From Vogesella aquatica (lineage in GTDB: Bacteria > Pseudomonadota > Gammaproteobacteria > Burkholderiales > Chromobacteriaceae), in the NCBI RefSeq assembly GCF_028548455.1, contig NZ_JAQQLF010000005.1, positions 62,001 through 126,000 on the forward strand: a DNA stretch of 64,000 bases, read 5' to 3'. The notes under the pieces are model-generated. The model saw only the letters and a list, made by a program, of their open reading frames with translations, was not told where the DNA came from and searched no databases. Of the stretch, positions 17,081 to 26,961 are shown one piece after another; the stretch's first letter is position 1; each line of letters opens with the position of its first letter. Position numbers and translations under genes: made by a program.

Positions 17081-20000
17081 TTAGTCACTGATGACCTCAC
17101 GCCAGCTAACCCGCGTGATAACACGCGAAGAGCCGCAAGCAACCGGACCGATCACGTTGCCGTTATAGCTCAGGTAGCACTTGTTACCCTGCTTGAAGGT
17201 ATTACGGCGAAGCAAACCATAAGAACCCGCCAGTGACAGGCTACCGGGGCCGCCAATACCGCTGGCCAACTGGCGCGCCTTGGCTTCGGTGTACCCGCGG
17301 GCGATCAGCTGGGCCACCAGTGCGTCCACCTCGGCAGTGGCTGGCGGGTTGATTACCCCAAGCAGAGGTTTGCCGGTAAGGCTGAAGTTATCGTATGGAT
17401 AGGTGACGTACTCGGACTCGCAGGCATCGGTACCCGATTTGCGGTAGTCGGTTTCAAAGATGACTCGGGTTTTGCCGAACACCTCCAGGTTCACCACGTT
17501 TTCCAGCGGCAATTCCAGATCAATATAGAAACCCAGCTTGTAACTGGACAGACTATACGAGGTCTGGCCGTCGACACTGAGTAGCGTACGATCGCCACTG
17601 GTGACACAAGCCGCATTGTTTAACGCAGAACCGGGATACGTCAGCGTGCCATAGTCAAACACGTGCCGGGTTTTCGGCATGGTGGTAGCAGGAAAGTGCT
17701 CAACACCTACCGCAGCCAACTCGCTACGGTTGCAGATATTGCCGCCAAAGTCCCAGATGCTGTATACGCTACGGGTAGTGGACTCGCCGGTACAACCTGC
17801 AGCGTCCTTATCGCAGGATTCCAGGAACTTGCCACCGGAAAACGTCAGCACCAGGTTCGGCTTGCTAGCCGTGCGGGTCAGGCTGAGTGTAGGGTGTTGT
17901 GACAACTGTGGCGCCAGGATCACCGGCTGTGCCTTACCATCCGGGCCAGTAGCCACAAAGATACTGCTCGCACTCCATTGATCCTTGTCGCTATTGCTGA
18001 CATTAAAACGCCAGATATTGCCCTTGAGGTCGCCAGCGTAAATCAGGTCTACCTTGCCGTCCTTATTAAGGTCGTAATACGAGAAATCGGAAAGCCCGTT
18101 GGCACCGCTGGTGTCTTCCACCACCATTTTCTTGTAGTTGGCCGCAGCCCAGCTACTGCGCGCATTGACGGGCAGGAAGAACATGGCTGCCTTGCCTGCA
18201 CTGCTGTTGTAGCCATTGGGCGAGACCACGTACCAATTGCCATCATTCAGCTGCAGTATCTGCGGCTGGGCAAAAGTCAGACCCAGGTCGCTATCGTTCG
18301 ACGAAGTAAACTCCCACTGCACCACGTCGTTGGCCTTGCTCTCCTGCAGGTTGCCAGGCGTGGTGACATCCAGCAAGAACAGGCTGCGCCCCCCGCCACG
18401 CAAACCTCCCGCCAGCAAGGTTTTCCAGCTGCTATCGGCCCAGGCAGCACTGCTGTGCAGCTGGCCATCGACAAAGTAGCGGTGGCTATAGCCCTGCTCG
18501 GTCAGGTCGATCAATGGCGACTGCCCCACAGTGGACGACAAAAACACCTTGGGAATGAAGGCAAAGCGCTCTACCCCGCTGGCAGCATCAAAGCCATGCA
18601 GCATGCCATCATTGGCGCCCACGTACAGCATGGGGGCTCGGGCTTTGTTGTTGTTGTAAAAACTGGTGTAGCTGCTATCGCTGCGAAAGCCGCTAACCGG
18701 CGCGGGAACGTAGGCGCCACGGGAATGCAGGATGTCGCCCAGCTTGGTACGGCTACGCACGCGGAACTTGCCGGTGGTAGTGCCTTCATTGCTGGCACTC
18801 CCGCGCAGGTAATCGACGCGATTGGTGGCCACGCTGCTTGTCTCAAAGCTTTCACGCAGTGACGGCAGCAGGTTATAGGCTGGCAAGCCCAGGCTGTCTA
18901 CCGTAAACGGAATCGCTTTTACCGTGCTATGGCTGACCCCGGCAATAATCTGCCGGCTGCCACTGGCCGGCAGCAATTCGGCCGCCGACCACAGTGTGGT
19001 GGCAAACTTCTTCTGCGTCGCATCGTACTTCCTGGCGATCAGGCTACCCGACCAGTCGGCAGAGTCGTAGCCGCCAGTATATTCTGCAGTGTCGGTTTCC
19101 AGCTTGCTGCCACTACCCACGGCCGGTACCAGAAACGGCGCCTGCTGCTGGATAGTATTGAAGATGCGGTCTAGCTGCTGCTCCAGCCTCAAGGGGTTGG
19201 TAGCGGAAGCATAAGCATCCGGCGTACCGTCGCCGTCGGCGTCCCACTGGCTGTTGTCCAGCAGTGCATTAGGGTCGCTGCCCGTCTTGGCATCGGTGTA
19301 GCCACCATACTTGGCCATATACCATAGCGGCGACTGCAGCTGCTCAACCGTGGCCGCGCCATTGCTGACGGTGAAAACGCGGTCGAAATTTTCCGGCAGA
19401 ATAAGGCAATTGCTGCGGCGCGGGCTGTTATACAGGCCGTACAGCAGGCCATAGTAAGGCTGGCTGGTAGCAATGCACTCGTTACTGGTGCCTTTATAGC
19501 CATTGAAATCCTGTGCATACGGTTCATTTTCCTTTTCTCGTATCACCAGGTAAGGGCCACCCTTGTTGCCATCGGTGGCGCCGCTGAGCGGGCTGACACC
19601 GGAAATGATGAAGCCGGCGTAAGTCTGCGCGCCGTTGGCCGCGTAGAAGGTATCCACCTTGACGCGCACCGTACTGCTACTGTCTTTGCTGATGCGGTAA
19701 TCCACTATGTGGTCGACGTCCCAGTCGCTACCGTCTTCGGAGTTCTCGAAATTCACCCGGAAGCGATAGCAATTGGGCCAGGCGCAGCTACTGTCACTCT
19801 TGAACAGGTAGTAATCCACGATGGACATCGTATTAGCGTCGGAACGTGCATACGGAATGAAGTTCACCGTCTGCTGGGGGAACTTCAGCTCGACCCTGGG
19901 CAAAGAGTTGGACAGGGCGATGGCAAAGGTACGAATGGCAGGCTTGCTTTTGCCGGCCGGCACCGCCACGTCCACCAATGGCTTGGTTCGGGCGTAGTAG

Positions 20001-21598
20001 GCAGCCATGGCACCATAGAAACCGCCCTGGCGGGTAGGCTCTTCCGGCGAAATGCCACGCACGTTGAACGAGCTGGCCGACTTGCCGGTAGGCAAGCCCA
20101 CGCTGCTACTGCTGCCGTTGACCTGGCCGATCATGATGGTTTTCATCGCACCGGCAAATTCCTTGTTCCACAGGGTGCTGGCCAGGGTGTTCACGTCAAG
20201 ATCACTCATGCCGGACTCGGTCGCCATGCTTTCGAACGGCGAGCCAGGCAGTTTGCTGTCAAACGACGATACCGCATCGCTGACCACGGTAATGAACGGC
20301 TTGGAGCACCAGTACTTGCCGGCGTACGGTTTGTAGCTGGACCAGTTTTCCAGGAAATTGATGCCGATATTGTTCTTGTCGATGGTGCTGCTGCTGCCTG
20401 CCGTGAAGTAAGTCGGGCCACTCTTGCCGGCGTAATAGCGCAGCGCCTCGTAATACATCTCGGCCAGCGGGTTGCCCCAGTTACCATCCCCACCACTGTT
20501 GTAACCGCCGCTATTGGGCTTATAGATCATCAACGCGTCCAGCGTCTTGACGATGCCGCCGGCGGCAAAGTCGCCATTAGCATCGATCTCGCTGGCAAAA
20601 CGGCGCATGCCCACGCGCAGGGCAGCACCGCTCTTGGGGCTGGCATAAATACTGGTAAACAGTGCGAACTCCATATTGTTGTCCACACTGTATTTGTGCA
20701 GCAGACCGGTAGGCTTGTAGATACTGCCGTACAAGCGGCAGTTGGCATTCCGGCCCAATGCCACGGCGGCCTGCAGGTCATAGCTGGTGCACGACACTAC
20801 CTTGGCTGTCATACCCACCATATCGGTGAAGCGGTTGTTGTTGAGGTTGCCGTTGGTTTCACTACTGACCCACTGGGTAATGTCCATACCACTGCTGGCC
20901 GACGCCACCTTGATGACGGGCGTCGAGCCGTCATCGGCATTGGCGAACACCAGCGTATGCCCCAGGTCCAGCCGGCTCTTGATGGTATTGCTGGCCCCTG
21001 ACGCGCTGACACACAAGTTGCTGTTACCGGAATCGTTACAGTAAGCCAACGTGCCAAGCTTGAAGGCGGATGGCACGTAATCCAGCAGGCTGCCCTGGCC
21101 TGACAAGTCGGCGGTAAGCTGCTTGCCCCAGGCATGGGCATCACGTGGCACACGGGAGCGTACCAGCACAGCCGTGCTACCCTCACGCTGGCCACCATAC
21201 AGTGACTTGCGCAGCACATCTGCACGCGACATGGCCACATAATTCAGCAGGTTGCCAGACCAGTAGCTGCCGCCGCATTTCTTGTCGGCGGTGTACTGCA
21301 TTGCCTCGAAACGGCTGTTGGTGGTGGAGTAGGCATAGCAGACGTTACTGTTGAAGTAGCCGTAGTAATCGATGGACGGCTTGAACTCCACGTCGTACAC
21401 ACCATCGTCGTCCAGGTCGGTAGCATCGTTGTAGGCTTCAACGAACATATTGCGATCGCGGCCAACGACCAGTACGTTCAGTGGTGGCTGCGAAACAGAG
21501 GCACCTACCATAGGCAGATTGGGGACCACCAACGCTGCCGCAGGCAGTATCTGGCACGCCACTATTAAATATTTAAAACCATTGAATAATATTCGCAT
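17081..21598 (-). CDS. pilY1: PilY1-type type IV pilus tip protein (second, longer paralog)
   Basis: About 1505 residues from the ATG at 21598 (MRILFNGFKYLIVAC...), which begins a signal peptide; the longer frame upstream is in AT-rich DNA. Three calcium-loop-like motifs are visible: DATDLDDDGVYDVEF near the N-terminus, WDADGDGTPDAY in the middle and YDLNKDGKVDLIYAGDLKG in the beta-propeller. The propeller blades include PMLYVGANDGMLHGFDA, FAFIPKVFL and LFLLDVTTPG. The C-terminus GSSRVITRVSWREV mirrors the first paralog, so the two arose by duplication or are related tip variants. The role is pilus-tip adhesion and extension control. The downstream pilF at 54969-55709 is the only other pilus gene in the window. 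Confidence 0.9.
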   Translation of the reverse strand: MRILFNGFKYLIVACQILPAAALVVPNLPMVGASVSQPPLNVLVVGRDRNMFVEAYNDATDLDDDGVYDVEFKPSIDYYGYFNSNVCYAYSTTNSRFEAMQYTADKKCGGSYWSGNLLNYVAMSRADVLRKSLYGGQREGSTAVLVRSRVPRDAHAWGKQLTADLSGQGSLLDYVPSAFKLGTLAYCNDSGNSNLCVSASGASNTIKSRLDLGHTLVFANADDGSTPVIKVASASSGMDITQWVSSETNGNLNNNRFTDMVGMTAKVVSCTSYDLQAAVALGRNANCRLYGSIYKPTGLLHKYSVDNNMEFALFTSIYASPKSGAALRVGMRRFASEIDANGDFAAGGIVKTLDALMIYKPNSGGYNSGGDGNWGNPLAEMYYEALRYYAGKSGPTYFTAGSSSTIDKNNIGINFLENWSSYKPYAGKYWCSKPFITVVSDAVSSFDSKLPGSPFESMATESGMSDLDVNTLASTLWNKEFAGAMKTIMIGQVNGSSSSVGLPTGKSASSFNVRGISPEEPTRQGGFYGAMAAYYARTKPLVDVAVPAGKSKPAIRTFAIALSNSLPRVELKFPQQTVNFIPYARSDANTMSIVDYYLFKSDSSCAWPNCYRFRVNFENSEDGSDWDVDHIVDYRISKDSSSTVRVKVDTFYAANGAQTYAGFIISGVSPLSGATDGNKGGPYLVIREKENEPYAQDFNGYKGTSNECIATSQPYYGLLYGLYNSPRRSNCLILPENFDRVFTVSNGAATVEQLQSPLWYMAKYGGYTDAKTGSDPNALLDNSQWDADGDGTPDAYASATNPLRLEQQLDRIFNTIQQQAPFLVPAVGSGSKLETDTAEYTGGYDSADWSGSLIARKYDATQKKFATTLWSAAELLPASGSRQIIAGVSHSTVKAIPFTVDSLGLPAYNLLPSLRESFETSSVATNRVDYLRGSASNEGTTTGKFRVRSRTKLGDILHSRGAYVPAPVSGFRSDSSYTSFYNNNKARAPMLYVGANDGMLHGFDAASGVERFAFIPKVFLSSTVGQSPLIDLTEQGYSHRYFVDGQLHSSAAWADSSWKTLLAGGLRGGGRSLFLLDVTTPGNLQESKANDVVQWEFTSSNDSDLGLTFAQPQILQLNDGNWYVVSPNGYNSSAGKAAMFFLPVNARSSWAAANYKKMVVEDTSGANGLSDFSYYDLNKDGKVDLIYAGDLKGNIWRFNVSNSDKDQWSASSIFVATGPDGKAQPVILAPQLSQHPTLSLTRTASKPNLVLTFSGGKFLESCDKDAAGCTGESTTRSVYSIWDFGGNICNRSELAAVGVEHFPATTMPKTRHVFDYGTLTYPGSALNNAACVTSGDRTLLSVDGQTSYSLSSYKLGFYIDLELPLENVVNLEVFGKTRVIFETDYRKSGTDACESEYVTYPYDNFSLTGKPLLGVINPPATAEVDALVAQLIARGYTEAKARQLASGIGGPGSLSLAGSYGLLRRNTFKQGNKCYLSYNGNVIGPVACGSSRVITRVSWREVISD

Positions 21599-22373
21599 TT
21601 TAAACACCACCCCAAAACAAGCCAAAACTCTTTTGATTTGAATACAACCAAAGTACCGGAATAATAAATTATAGCCTGCCAATTCACAGCCAGGCCTATC
21701 TTAAATAAAAAAACCACCACCAACCATGGTTACCGCCACTCCGATGCTCGCTCCCACACCATTTCCCTACCGTATTTATATTGCCCTATAACAGCTATTC
21801 ATTAAAATCGTATAGCCACAATTGATACCAACGTAGCGGACGAGAACGATCACAAGAAATCAAATCAGGTACGGGCACACTCTGCGGGCCAGGCTGATGG
21901 CCATCCGCAAGCATAACAAGAAGTCCCTCAGCCATCAGCCATTTGCGGCAAGCACATGGCAAAACTGTGCATCCGCAAACAAGCTATAGCGCTGCGTCCT
22001 CCCGGCCAAAAGCGTGGTGGCCTTTGCCGGTACTCAAAAGCAAACCTTGCCAAGCAGATACTAGCAGACTGGCTACCCAGTCGCCCGCCTGCCCCATAGC
22101 GCTGGCTGGGTAGGCGGCGGCGCCATGGCGTGGAACGCATGGCGTACACGTGCAGTGGGAGCTGGGCGGATACCGCACTCACCAGCATCAACATCCGTTC
22201 TGGGTAGATGGGGATGACGGTGGCACATGCCGCCACACCACAGCCAGCGGCGCACTAGGCTCAACAGGTACCCGCCCGCAACAGGGCACCACCCTTGCAA
22301 CACCCTCTGGCTACCACCACGGCACAGTAATGGTACTGCTTGCCAGGAGGTCTCACCTACCCAGCCGCAGACA
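21599..22373. other. Long region without a recognisable gene
   Basis: Between the start of the second pilY1 and the ilvD terminator. 21600-21860 is AT-rich and probably holds the pilY1 promoter. 21900-22370 returns to average composition but the open frames in it have no ribosome site, family resemblance or plausible residue composition. It could be a decayed gene; I see no repeat, tRNA or mobile-element end. Confidence 0.4.
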
Positions 22374-22410
22374 AGACAAACCCCGCAAATACTGCTAGCG
22401 GGGTTTGTCT
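22374..22410. terminator. Terminator after ilvD
   Basis: AGACAAACCCCGC, 11-base loop, GCGGGGTTTGTCT: a perfect 13-bp stem about 50 bases beyond the ilvD stop; it can fold on either strand. Confidence 0.75.
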
Positions 22411-22461
22411 TTGGCACGGCAAAGCAGGCTAGTTACCCGCAGTCATACAGCGCGCTGATAC

Positions 22462-24318
22462 TTACTTGCGCTCCACCTGCGACACATCACGCACCGCGCC
22501 GGTATCGGCGCTGGTGGTCATGGCGGCGTAGGCGCGCAGCGCCGGGCTCACCACGCGCTGGCGCTCCAGCGGCTTCCAGGCCTGCGTACCACGCGCCTCC
22601 TGCGCGACGCGGCGTGCGGCCAACGTTTCAGCGCTGACGGCCAGCTGGATACCACGGTTGGGGATGTCGATCTCGATGGTATCGCCCTCTTCCACCAGGC
22701 CGATGGCGCCGCCTTCGGCAGCTTCTGGCGACACGTGGCCGATGGACAGGCCGGAGGTACCGCCCGAGAAGCGGCCGTCGGTCAGCAGCGCGCAGGCCTT
22801 GCCCAGGCCTTTGGATTTCAGGTAGCTGGTGGGGTACAGCATTTCCTGCATGCCGGGGCCGCCTTTCGGGCCTTCGTAGCGGATGACGACTACGTCGCCG
22901 GCCACTACCTGGTCGGCGAGGATCGCTGCCACGGCGTCGTCCTGGCTTTCAAACACGCGGGCGCGGCCGGTGAACTTGAGGATGGAATCGTCCACGCCAG
23001 CAGTTTTCACAATGCAACCGCGCTCGGCGATATTGCCGTACAGCACGGCCAGGCCGCCGTCCTGCGAGTAGGCGTTGGCCTTGTCGCGGATGCAGCCTTG
23101 CGCGCGGTCGTCGTCCAGCGTCGGGTAGCGCATGCTCTGGCTGAAGGCGATGGTGGTAGGCACGCCACCTGGCGCCGCGCGGTAGAAGCGGTGCGGCTCG
23201 CTGTCCGGGCCGTGGCGCATTACGTCCCAGTCCTCGATACCGGCGCCCATGCTGGCGCTGTGCACGGTAGGCACGTCGCGCTGGATCAGGCCGGCGCGGT
23301 CCAGCTCGGCCAGAATGGCGATCACGCCACCGGCACGGTGCACGTCTTCCATGTGGTACTTCTGCGTGGCCGGCGCCACCTTGGACAGGCACGGCACGCT
23401 ACGCGAGATGCGGTCGATGTCGGCCATCTTGAAATCCACACCGGCTTCGCTGGCAGCGGCCAGCAGGTGCAGCACGGTATTGGTGGAGCCGCCCATGGCC
23501 ACGTCCAGGCTCATGGCGTTCTCGAACGCGGCCTTGGTGGCAATGCTGCGCGGCAGTACGCTGTAATCGTCCTGCTCGTAGTGGCGCTTGGTGATCTCCA
23601 CGATCAGGCGGCCGGCTTTCAGGAACAGCTCCTTGCGGTCGGCGTGGGTGGCCAGCAGGCTGCCGTTGCCCGGTAGACTCAAGCCCAGCGCCTCGGTCAG
23701 GCAGTTCATCGAGTTGGCGGTAAACATGCCGGAACAGGAACCACAGGTCGGGCAGGCGCTGCGCTCTACCTTGTCCACATCGGCGTCGGACACGGCACTG
23801 TTGGCCGCTTCCACCATGGCGTCTACCAGGTCCAGCTTGCGGATGTCGTTGCCCCACTGCACTTTGCCGGCTTCCATCGGGCCGCCGGACACAAATACCA
23901 CCGGGATGTTGAGGCGCAGCGCAGCCATCAGCATGCCGGGGGTGATCTTGTCGCAGTTGGAGATACACACCAGCGCGTCGGCACAGTGGGCGTTTACCAT
24001 GTACTCCACGCTGTCGGCGATCAGGTCTCGGCTGGGCAGGCTGTACAACATGCCGCCGTGGCCCATGGCGATGCCGTCGTCCACGGCGATGGTATTGAAC
24101 TCTTTGGCGACGCCACCGGCACGTTCGATCTCGCGCGCCACCAGCTGGCCCATATTGTGCAGGTGTACGTGGCCGGGCACGAACTGGGTGAAGCTGTTGG
24201 CAATGGCGATGATGGGCTTCTGGAAGTCTTCGTCCTTCATGCCGGTGGCGCGCCACAGCGCACGGGCACCGGCCATGTTACGGCCTGCGGTAGAGGTCTT
24301 GGAGCGGTATTGCGGCAT
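22462..24318 (-). CDS. ilvD: Dihydroxy-acid dehydratase
   Basis: 618 residues from the ATG at 24318 ([21 protein letters not shown]), preceded by AAAGGATAAAGCC. It dehydrates 2,3-dihydroxy-3-methylbutanoate or -pentanoate in valine and isoleucine synthesis. Iron-sulfur ligands are visible in [12 protein letters not shown] and [19 protein letters not shown]; the C-terminal [10 protein letters not shown] motif is intact. Length fits the longer E. coli-type enzyme. It is transcribed alone, divergent from lgt. Confidence 0.97.
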   Translation of the reverse strand: MPQYRSKTSTAGRNMAGARALWRATGMKDEDFQKPIIAIANSFTQFVPGHVHLHNMGQLVAREIERAGGVAKEFNTIAVDDGIAMGHGGMLYSLPSRDLIADSVEYMVNAHCADALVCISNCDKITPGMLMAALRLNIPVVFVSGGPMEAGKVQWGNDIRKLDLVDAMVEAANSAVSDADVDKVERSACPTCGSCSGMFTANSMNCLTEALGLSLPGNGSLLATHADRKELFLKAGRLIVEITKRHYEQDDYSVLPRSIATKAAFENAMSLDVAMGGSTNTVLHLLAAASEAGVDFKMADIDRISRSVPCLSKVAPATQKYHMEDVHRAGGVIAILAELDRAGLIQRDVPTVHSASMGAGIEDWDVMRHGPDSEPHRFYRAAPGGVPTTIAFSQSMRYPTLDDDRAQGCIRDKANAYSQDGGLAVLYGNIAERGCIVKTAGVDDSILKFTGRARVFESQDDAVAAILADQVVAGDVVVIRYEGPKGGPGMQEMLYPTSYLKSKGLGKACALLTDGRFSGGTSGLSIGHVSPEAAEGGAIGLVEEGDTIEIDIPNRGIQLAVSAETLAARRVAQEARGTQAWKPLERQRVVSPALRAYAAMTTSADTGAVRDVSQVERK

Positions 24319-24470
24319 GGCTTTATCCTTTGGGTCTCTTTGCCTGCGCCACATGGGCACAGCCTGAATCTTGTCCTGTTTGCGCGCATCGCCGCTTCTG
24401 TGAGCAGCTGGCAGGAACTTCCGGGTGCGTGAAGTTTCTGTTAATGGCACCATCCCGTCATGATCGCGTC

Positions 24471-24499
24471 GGGACGCCACCTGGCGCTTTCCGTATAAT
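24471..24499 (+). promoter_or_regulatory. Sigma-70 promoter of lgt
   Basis: A perfect -10 TATAAT at 24494-24499 with a weak -35 (GGGACG, 24471-24476) 17 bases upstream; 40 bases before the lgt ATG. Confidence 0.55.
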
Positions 24500-24538
24500 T
24501 TAGATCTTCCTTTTACCGCAAACGCACATTACTGACAA

Positions 24539-25333
24539 ATGCTGATCCATCCTCAGTTTGACCCCGTCGCCATCCACCTGGGCCCGCTGGCCGTGCACTG
24601 GTACGGCCTGATGTACCTGTTGGGCTTTGGCCTGTTCCTGTGGCTGGGCAATCTGCGCGTGAAAAGCCAGCCATGGAGCGGCTGGAGCGCCAAGGACCTG
24701 GACGACTTTCTCACCTGGGCAGTACTGGGTGTCGTTGTCGGTGGCCGCTTGGGCGAAGTGCTGTTTTACCAGCCCGGCTACTACCTGCAACACCCGGCCG
24801 AAATCCTGATGGTGTGGAAAGGCGGCATGAGCTTCCACGGCGGCTTTATCGGCGTACTGGTGGCCATGGCGCTATTTGCGCGCAAGCAAGGCAGCCGCTT
24901 CTGGCAGGTAGCCGACTTTGTCGCCCCGCTGGTGCCCACAGGGTTGGCCGCAGGCCGTATCGGCAACTTCATCAATGGCGAATTGTGGGGCCGCGTGGCA
25001 CCGGCCGACCTGCCGTGGGCGATGATTTTCCCGCGCGTAGACATGCTGCCGCGTCACCCGTCGCAGCTATACCAGGCGCTGCTGGAAGGCCTGGCGCTGT
25101 TCGTCATCCTGTGGCTGTTCTCGGCGCGCCGCCGCCCGGTGGGCCAGGTGTCGGCGGTGTTCCTGATCGGCTACGGCAGCTTCCGCTTCATTGCCGAATA
25201 CTTCCGCACCCCGGACGCCGGCATCTTCGGCCAGTCCGACGTGATCAGCATGGGCCAGTGGCTGAGCCTGCCGATGATCGTGGCCGGTATCGCGCTATAC
25301 CGCTGGGCGGCACGCCAGCCGCAAACTGTTTGA
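24539..25333 (+). CDS. lgt: Prolipoprotein diacylglyceryl transferase
   Basis: 264 residues, an inner-membrane protein with about seven helices. It moves diacylglycerol from phosphatidylglycerol to the lipobox cysteine of prolipoproteins. The family signature [14 protein letters not shown] is present near residue 141, along with the N-terminal HWYGLMY and the HGGFIG motif. The gene immediately downstream, 10 bases away, encodes a lipoprotein and so is a likely operon partner. Confidence 0.97.
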   Translation: MLIHPQFDPVAIHLGPLAVHWYGLMYLLGFGLFLWLGNLRVKSQPWSGWSAKDLDDFLTWAVLGVVVGGRLGEVLFYQPGYYLQHPAEILMVWKGGMSFHGGFIGVLVAMALFARKQGSRFWQVADFVAPLVPTGLAAGRIGNFINGELWGRVAPADLPWAMIFPRVDMLPRHPSQLYQALLEGLALFVILWLFSARRRPVGQVSAVFLIGYGSFRFIAEYFRTPDAGIFGQSDVISMGQWLSLPMIVAGIALYRWAARQPQTV

Positions 25334-25343
25334 GGAGCCTGCG

Positions 25344-25685
25344 ATGAAAGCCATCGTTCCCCTGCTGCTGTGCAGCCTGCTGGCCGGCTGCGCCACCTAC
25401 CAGTGGCGCCACGGCGACGGCACCCGCAACTTTGACGCCGAGAGCTACCCATGCAAGCAGGAGGCCGCCAAAGCCTTCCCGCCGGACATGCGCGAACGTG
25501 TGGCGCGCGCCGCGTCGTTCCAGCCGCCACGGCAAATCTGTGCGGCCAACAACCAGTGCACGTGGACGCCGGGCTACTGGGAGCCGGAACGCCGTGAAAG
25601 CTACGACGCCAACGCCGAGCAGCGCGAGGACATGTACAGCAGCTGCATGAAAGCCAAGGGCTGGGCGTACATCCGCGTTGATTAA
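25344..25685 (+). CDS. Small putative lipoprotein
   Basis: 113 residues. MKAIVPLLLCSLLAGCATYQW is a lipoprotein signal with lipobox LLAGC. The mature part has four further cysteines, suggesting disulfides, and a WTPGYWEPERRE segment. I do not recognise a named family. It follows lgt by 10 bases with a GAGG-like ribosome site, so it is probably co-transcribed. It contains an exact copy of the 10-mer repeat (25541-25550). Confidence 0.8.
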   Translation: MKAIVPLLLCSLLAGCATYQWRHGDGTRNFDAESYPCKQEAAKAFPPDMRERVARAASFQPPRQICAANNQCTWTPGYWEPERRESYDANAEQREDMYSSCMKAKGWAYIRVD

Positions 25686-25690
25686 GCGGC

Positions 25691-25710
25691 TGCGGCCAAG
25701 GTTGGCCGCA
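25691..25710. repeat. Inverted pair of the 10-mer repeat
   Basis: TGCGGCCAAG (one mismatch) directly followed by exact GTTGGCCGCA, in the opposite arrangement to the pair after hupL; it lies just before the terminator at 25717. Confidence 0.65.
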
Positions 25711-25716
25711 AAGCAC

Positions 25717-25750
25717 AAGGCCCTGCCATGCGGCAGGGCCTTGCTGTTTT
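25717..25750. terminator. Terminator between the lipoprotein and lrp-like genes
   Basis: AAGGCCCTGCC-ATGC-GGCAGGGCCTT followed by GCTGTTTT; it serves the plus-strand lgt operon and may act both ways between the convergent genes. Confidence 0.85.
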
Positions 25751-25781
25751 GTGTGGCACCACGCTGCCCGGCCGCCACCGC

Positions 25782-26225
25782 CTAACGCGGCGGGCACACC
25801 GGCCGCGCCGACAGCGGCGTGGACAGAATGATGCTGGTGCGCGTCTCGCCCAGATCGTTCAGGTGCGACACCAGTAGCTCCAGATGCTGCACGTCGCGCG
25901 CCAGCACGCGGAACACGTAGGAATCCACCCCGGTAACATGGTGGCACTCCTGTACCTCTGGCATGGCGGCCAACCTGTCCAGCAGCGTTTTCTTGGCCGG
26001 CTGCGGCACGGTAATGCCCACCAGCGCCGACAGCGCATACCCTGCCTTCAGCGGCGCCACCACCGCGTGGTAGCCGCGTATCACCCCCGCCTCTTCCAGC
26101 CGCTTGACGCGCTCCGACACCGCCGGCACCGACAGCCCCACCGCCTGCGCCAGCTCGGTCAGCGACTGGCGGGCATTGTCCTGCAGCGCAGCCAGAATGG
26201 CCCACGATTTGGTATCTACTTCCAT
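25782..26225 (-). CDS. Lrp/AsnC family transcriptional regulator
   Basis: 147 residues. An N-terminal winged helix-turn-helix (SLTELAQAVGLSVPAVSERVKRLEEAGVI) is followed by the amino-acid-binding RAM domain (YALSALVGITV...HHVTGVDSYVFRVLA). Such proteins sense an amino acid and often control a divergent exporter. The next gene, 121 bases away on the other strand, is a LysE-family exporter, so this is probably its regulator. A CTTAAG element at 26259-26264 in the shared region is a possible binding site. Confidence 0.9.
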   Translation of the reverse strand: MEVDTKSWAILAALQDNARQSLTELAQAVGLSVPAVSERVKRLEEAGVIRGYHAVVAPLKAGYALSALVGITVPQPAKKTLLDRLAAMPEVQECHHVTGVDSYVFRVLARDVQHLELLVSHLNDLGETRTSIILSTPLSARPVCPPR

Positions 26226-26346
26226 TTGTTAAGCCCTTCTGCCGTTTGGCCTGATTTTCTTAAGCCAGCATAGCGCATCGCCTGCATCACGGCATGGGCA
26301 TCGGCACCGCGCCACGACACACTATGCAGCAGCAAAGGAGAACACC

Positions 26347-26961
26347 ATGAGCCTGTTTCTGGAAGCGGCCGCCATCGGGCTGGCCATTGCCGCACCGGTC
26401 GGCCCTATCGGCCTGCTGTGCATCGAGCGCACGCTGCGCCGCGGCCCCGCCACCGGTTTTGTTACCGGCCTGGGTGCCGCCAGCGCCGACGGCCTGTACG
26501 CCAGCGCCGGCGCCGCCGGCATGGGCACGCTGCTGTACACCCTCAGCACCATCGCCACGCCGCTGGCGCTGGCCGGTAGCGCGTTGCTGCTGTACATGGG
26601 CGTGGGCACGCTGCGCCGCGCTGCGGCCAACCATGCCGCCCGCGCCAGCGAAGGCGGCGGGCTGCTGGCAGCCTACCTGTCGGCATTGGGGCTGACGCTG
26701 AGCAACCCGATGACCATCCTGTCGTTTATCGCGGTATTTGCCAGCCTGGCCGGCGGCCAGCACGCTACGCCGGCCGACGCGGCGCTGATGGTGGCCGGCG
26801 TGTTTACCGGCTCGGCGTTGTGGTGGCTGCTGCTGGCCTACGGCGGCGGGCGCTTGCTGGCGCGGCTGGGGCCGGCCGGGCAGCGCCGCATCAACCAGCT
26901 GTGCGGCGTGCTGCTGATCGGCTTTGCCGTGCTGATGGCGTGGCGCACGCTGGCCGGCTAG
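26347..26961 (+). CDS. LysE/RhtB family amino-acid exporter
   Basis: 204 residues with about six membrane helices. The family hallmark AAPVGPIGLLCIERTLRRG is at the N-terminus, and LTLSNPMTILSF follows the third helix. It should export an amino acid or analogue; the substrate is unknown. An AAGGAG site lies upstream. Its stop codon overlaps that of the convergent LysR gene at CTAG (26958-26961). Confidence 0.9.
   Translation: MSLFLEAAAIGLAIAAPVGPIGLLCIERTLRRGPATGFVTGLGAASADGLYASAGAAGMGTLLYTLSTIATPLALAGSALLLYMGVGTLRRAAANHAARASEGGGLLAAYLSALGLTLSNPMTILSFIAVFASLAGGQHATPADAALMVAGVFTGSALWWLLLAYGGGRLLARLGPAGQRRINQLCGVLLIGFAVLMAWRTLAG

Noticed and set aside
22073-22417. Short frames between the second pilY1 and ilvD
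   Set aside because: They have Cys/Trp/Arg-rich improbable composition and no ribosome site, and one crosses the ilvD terminator.
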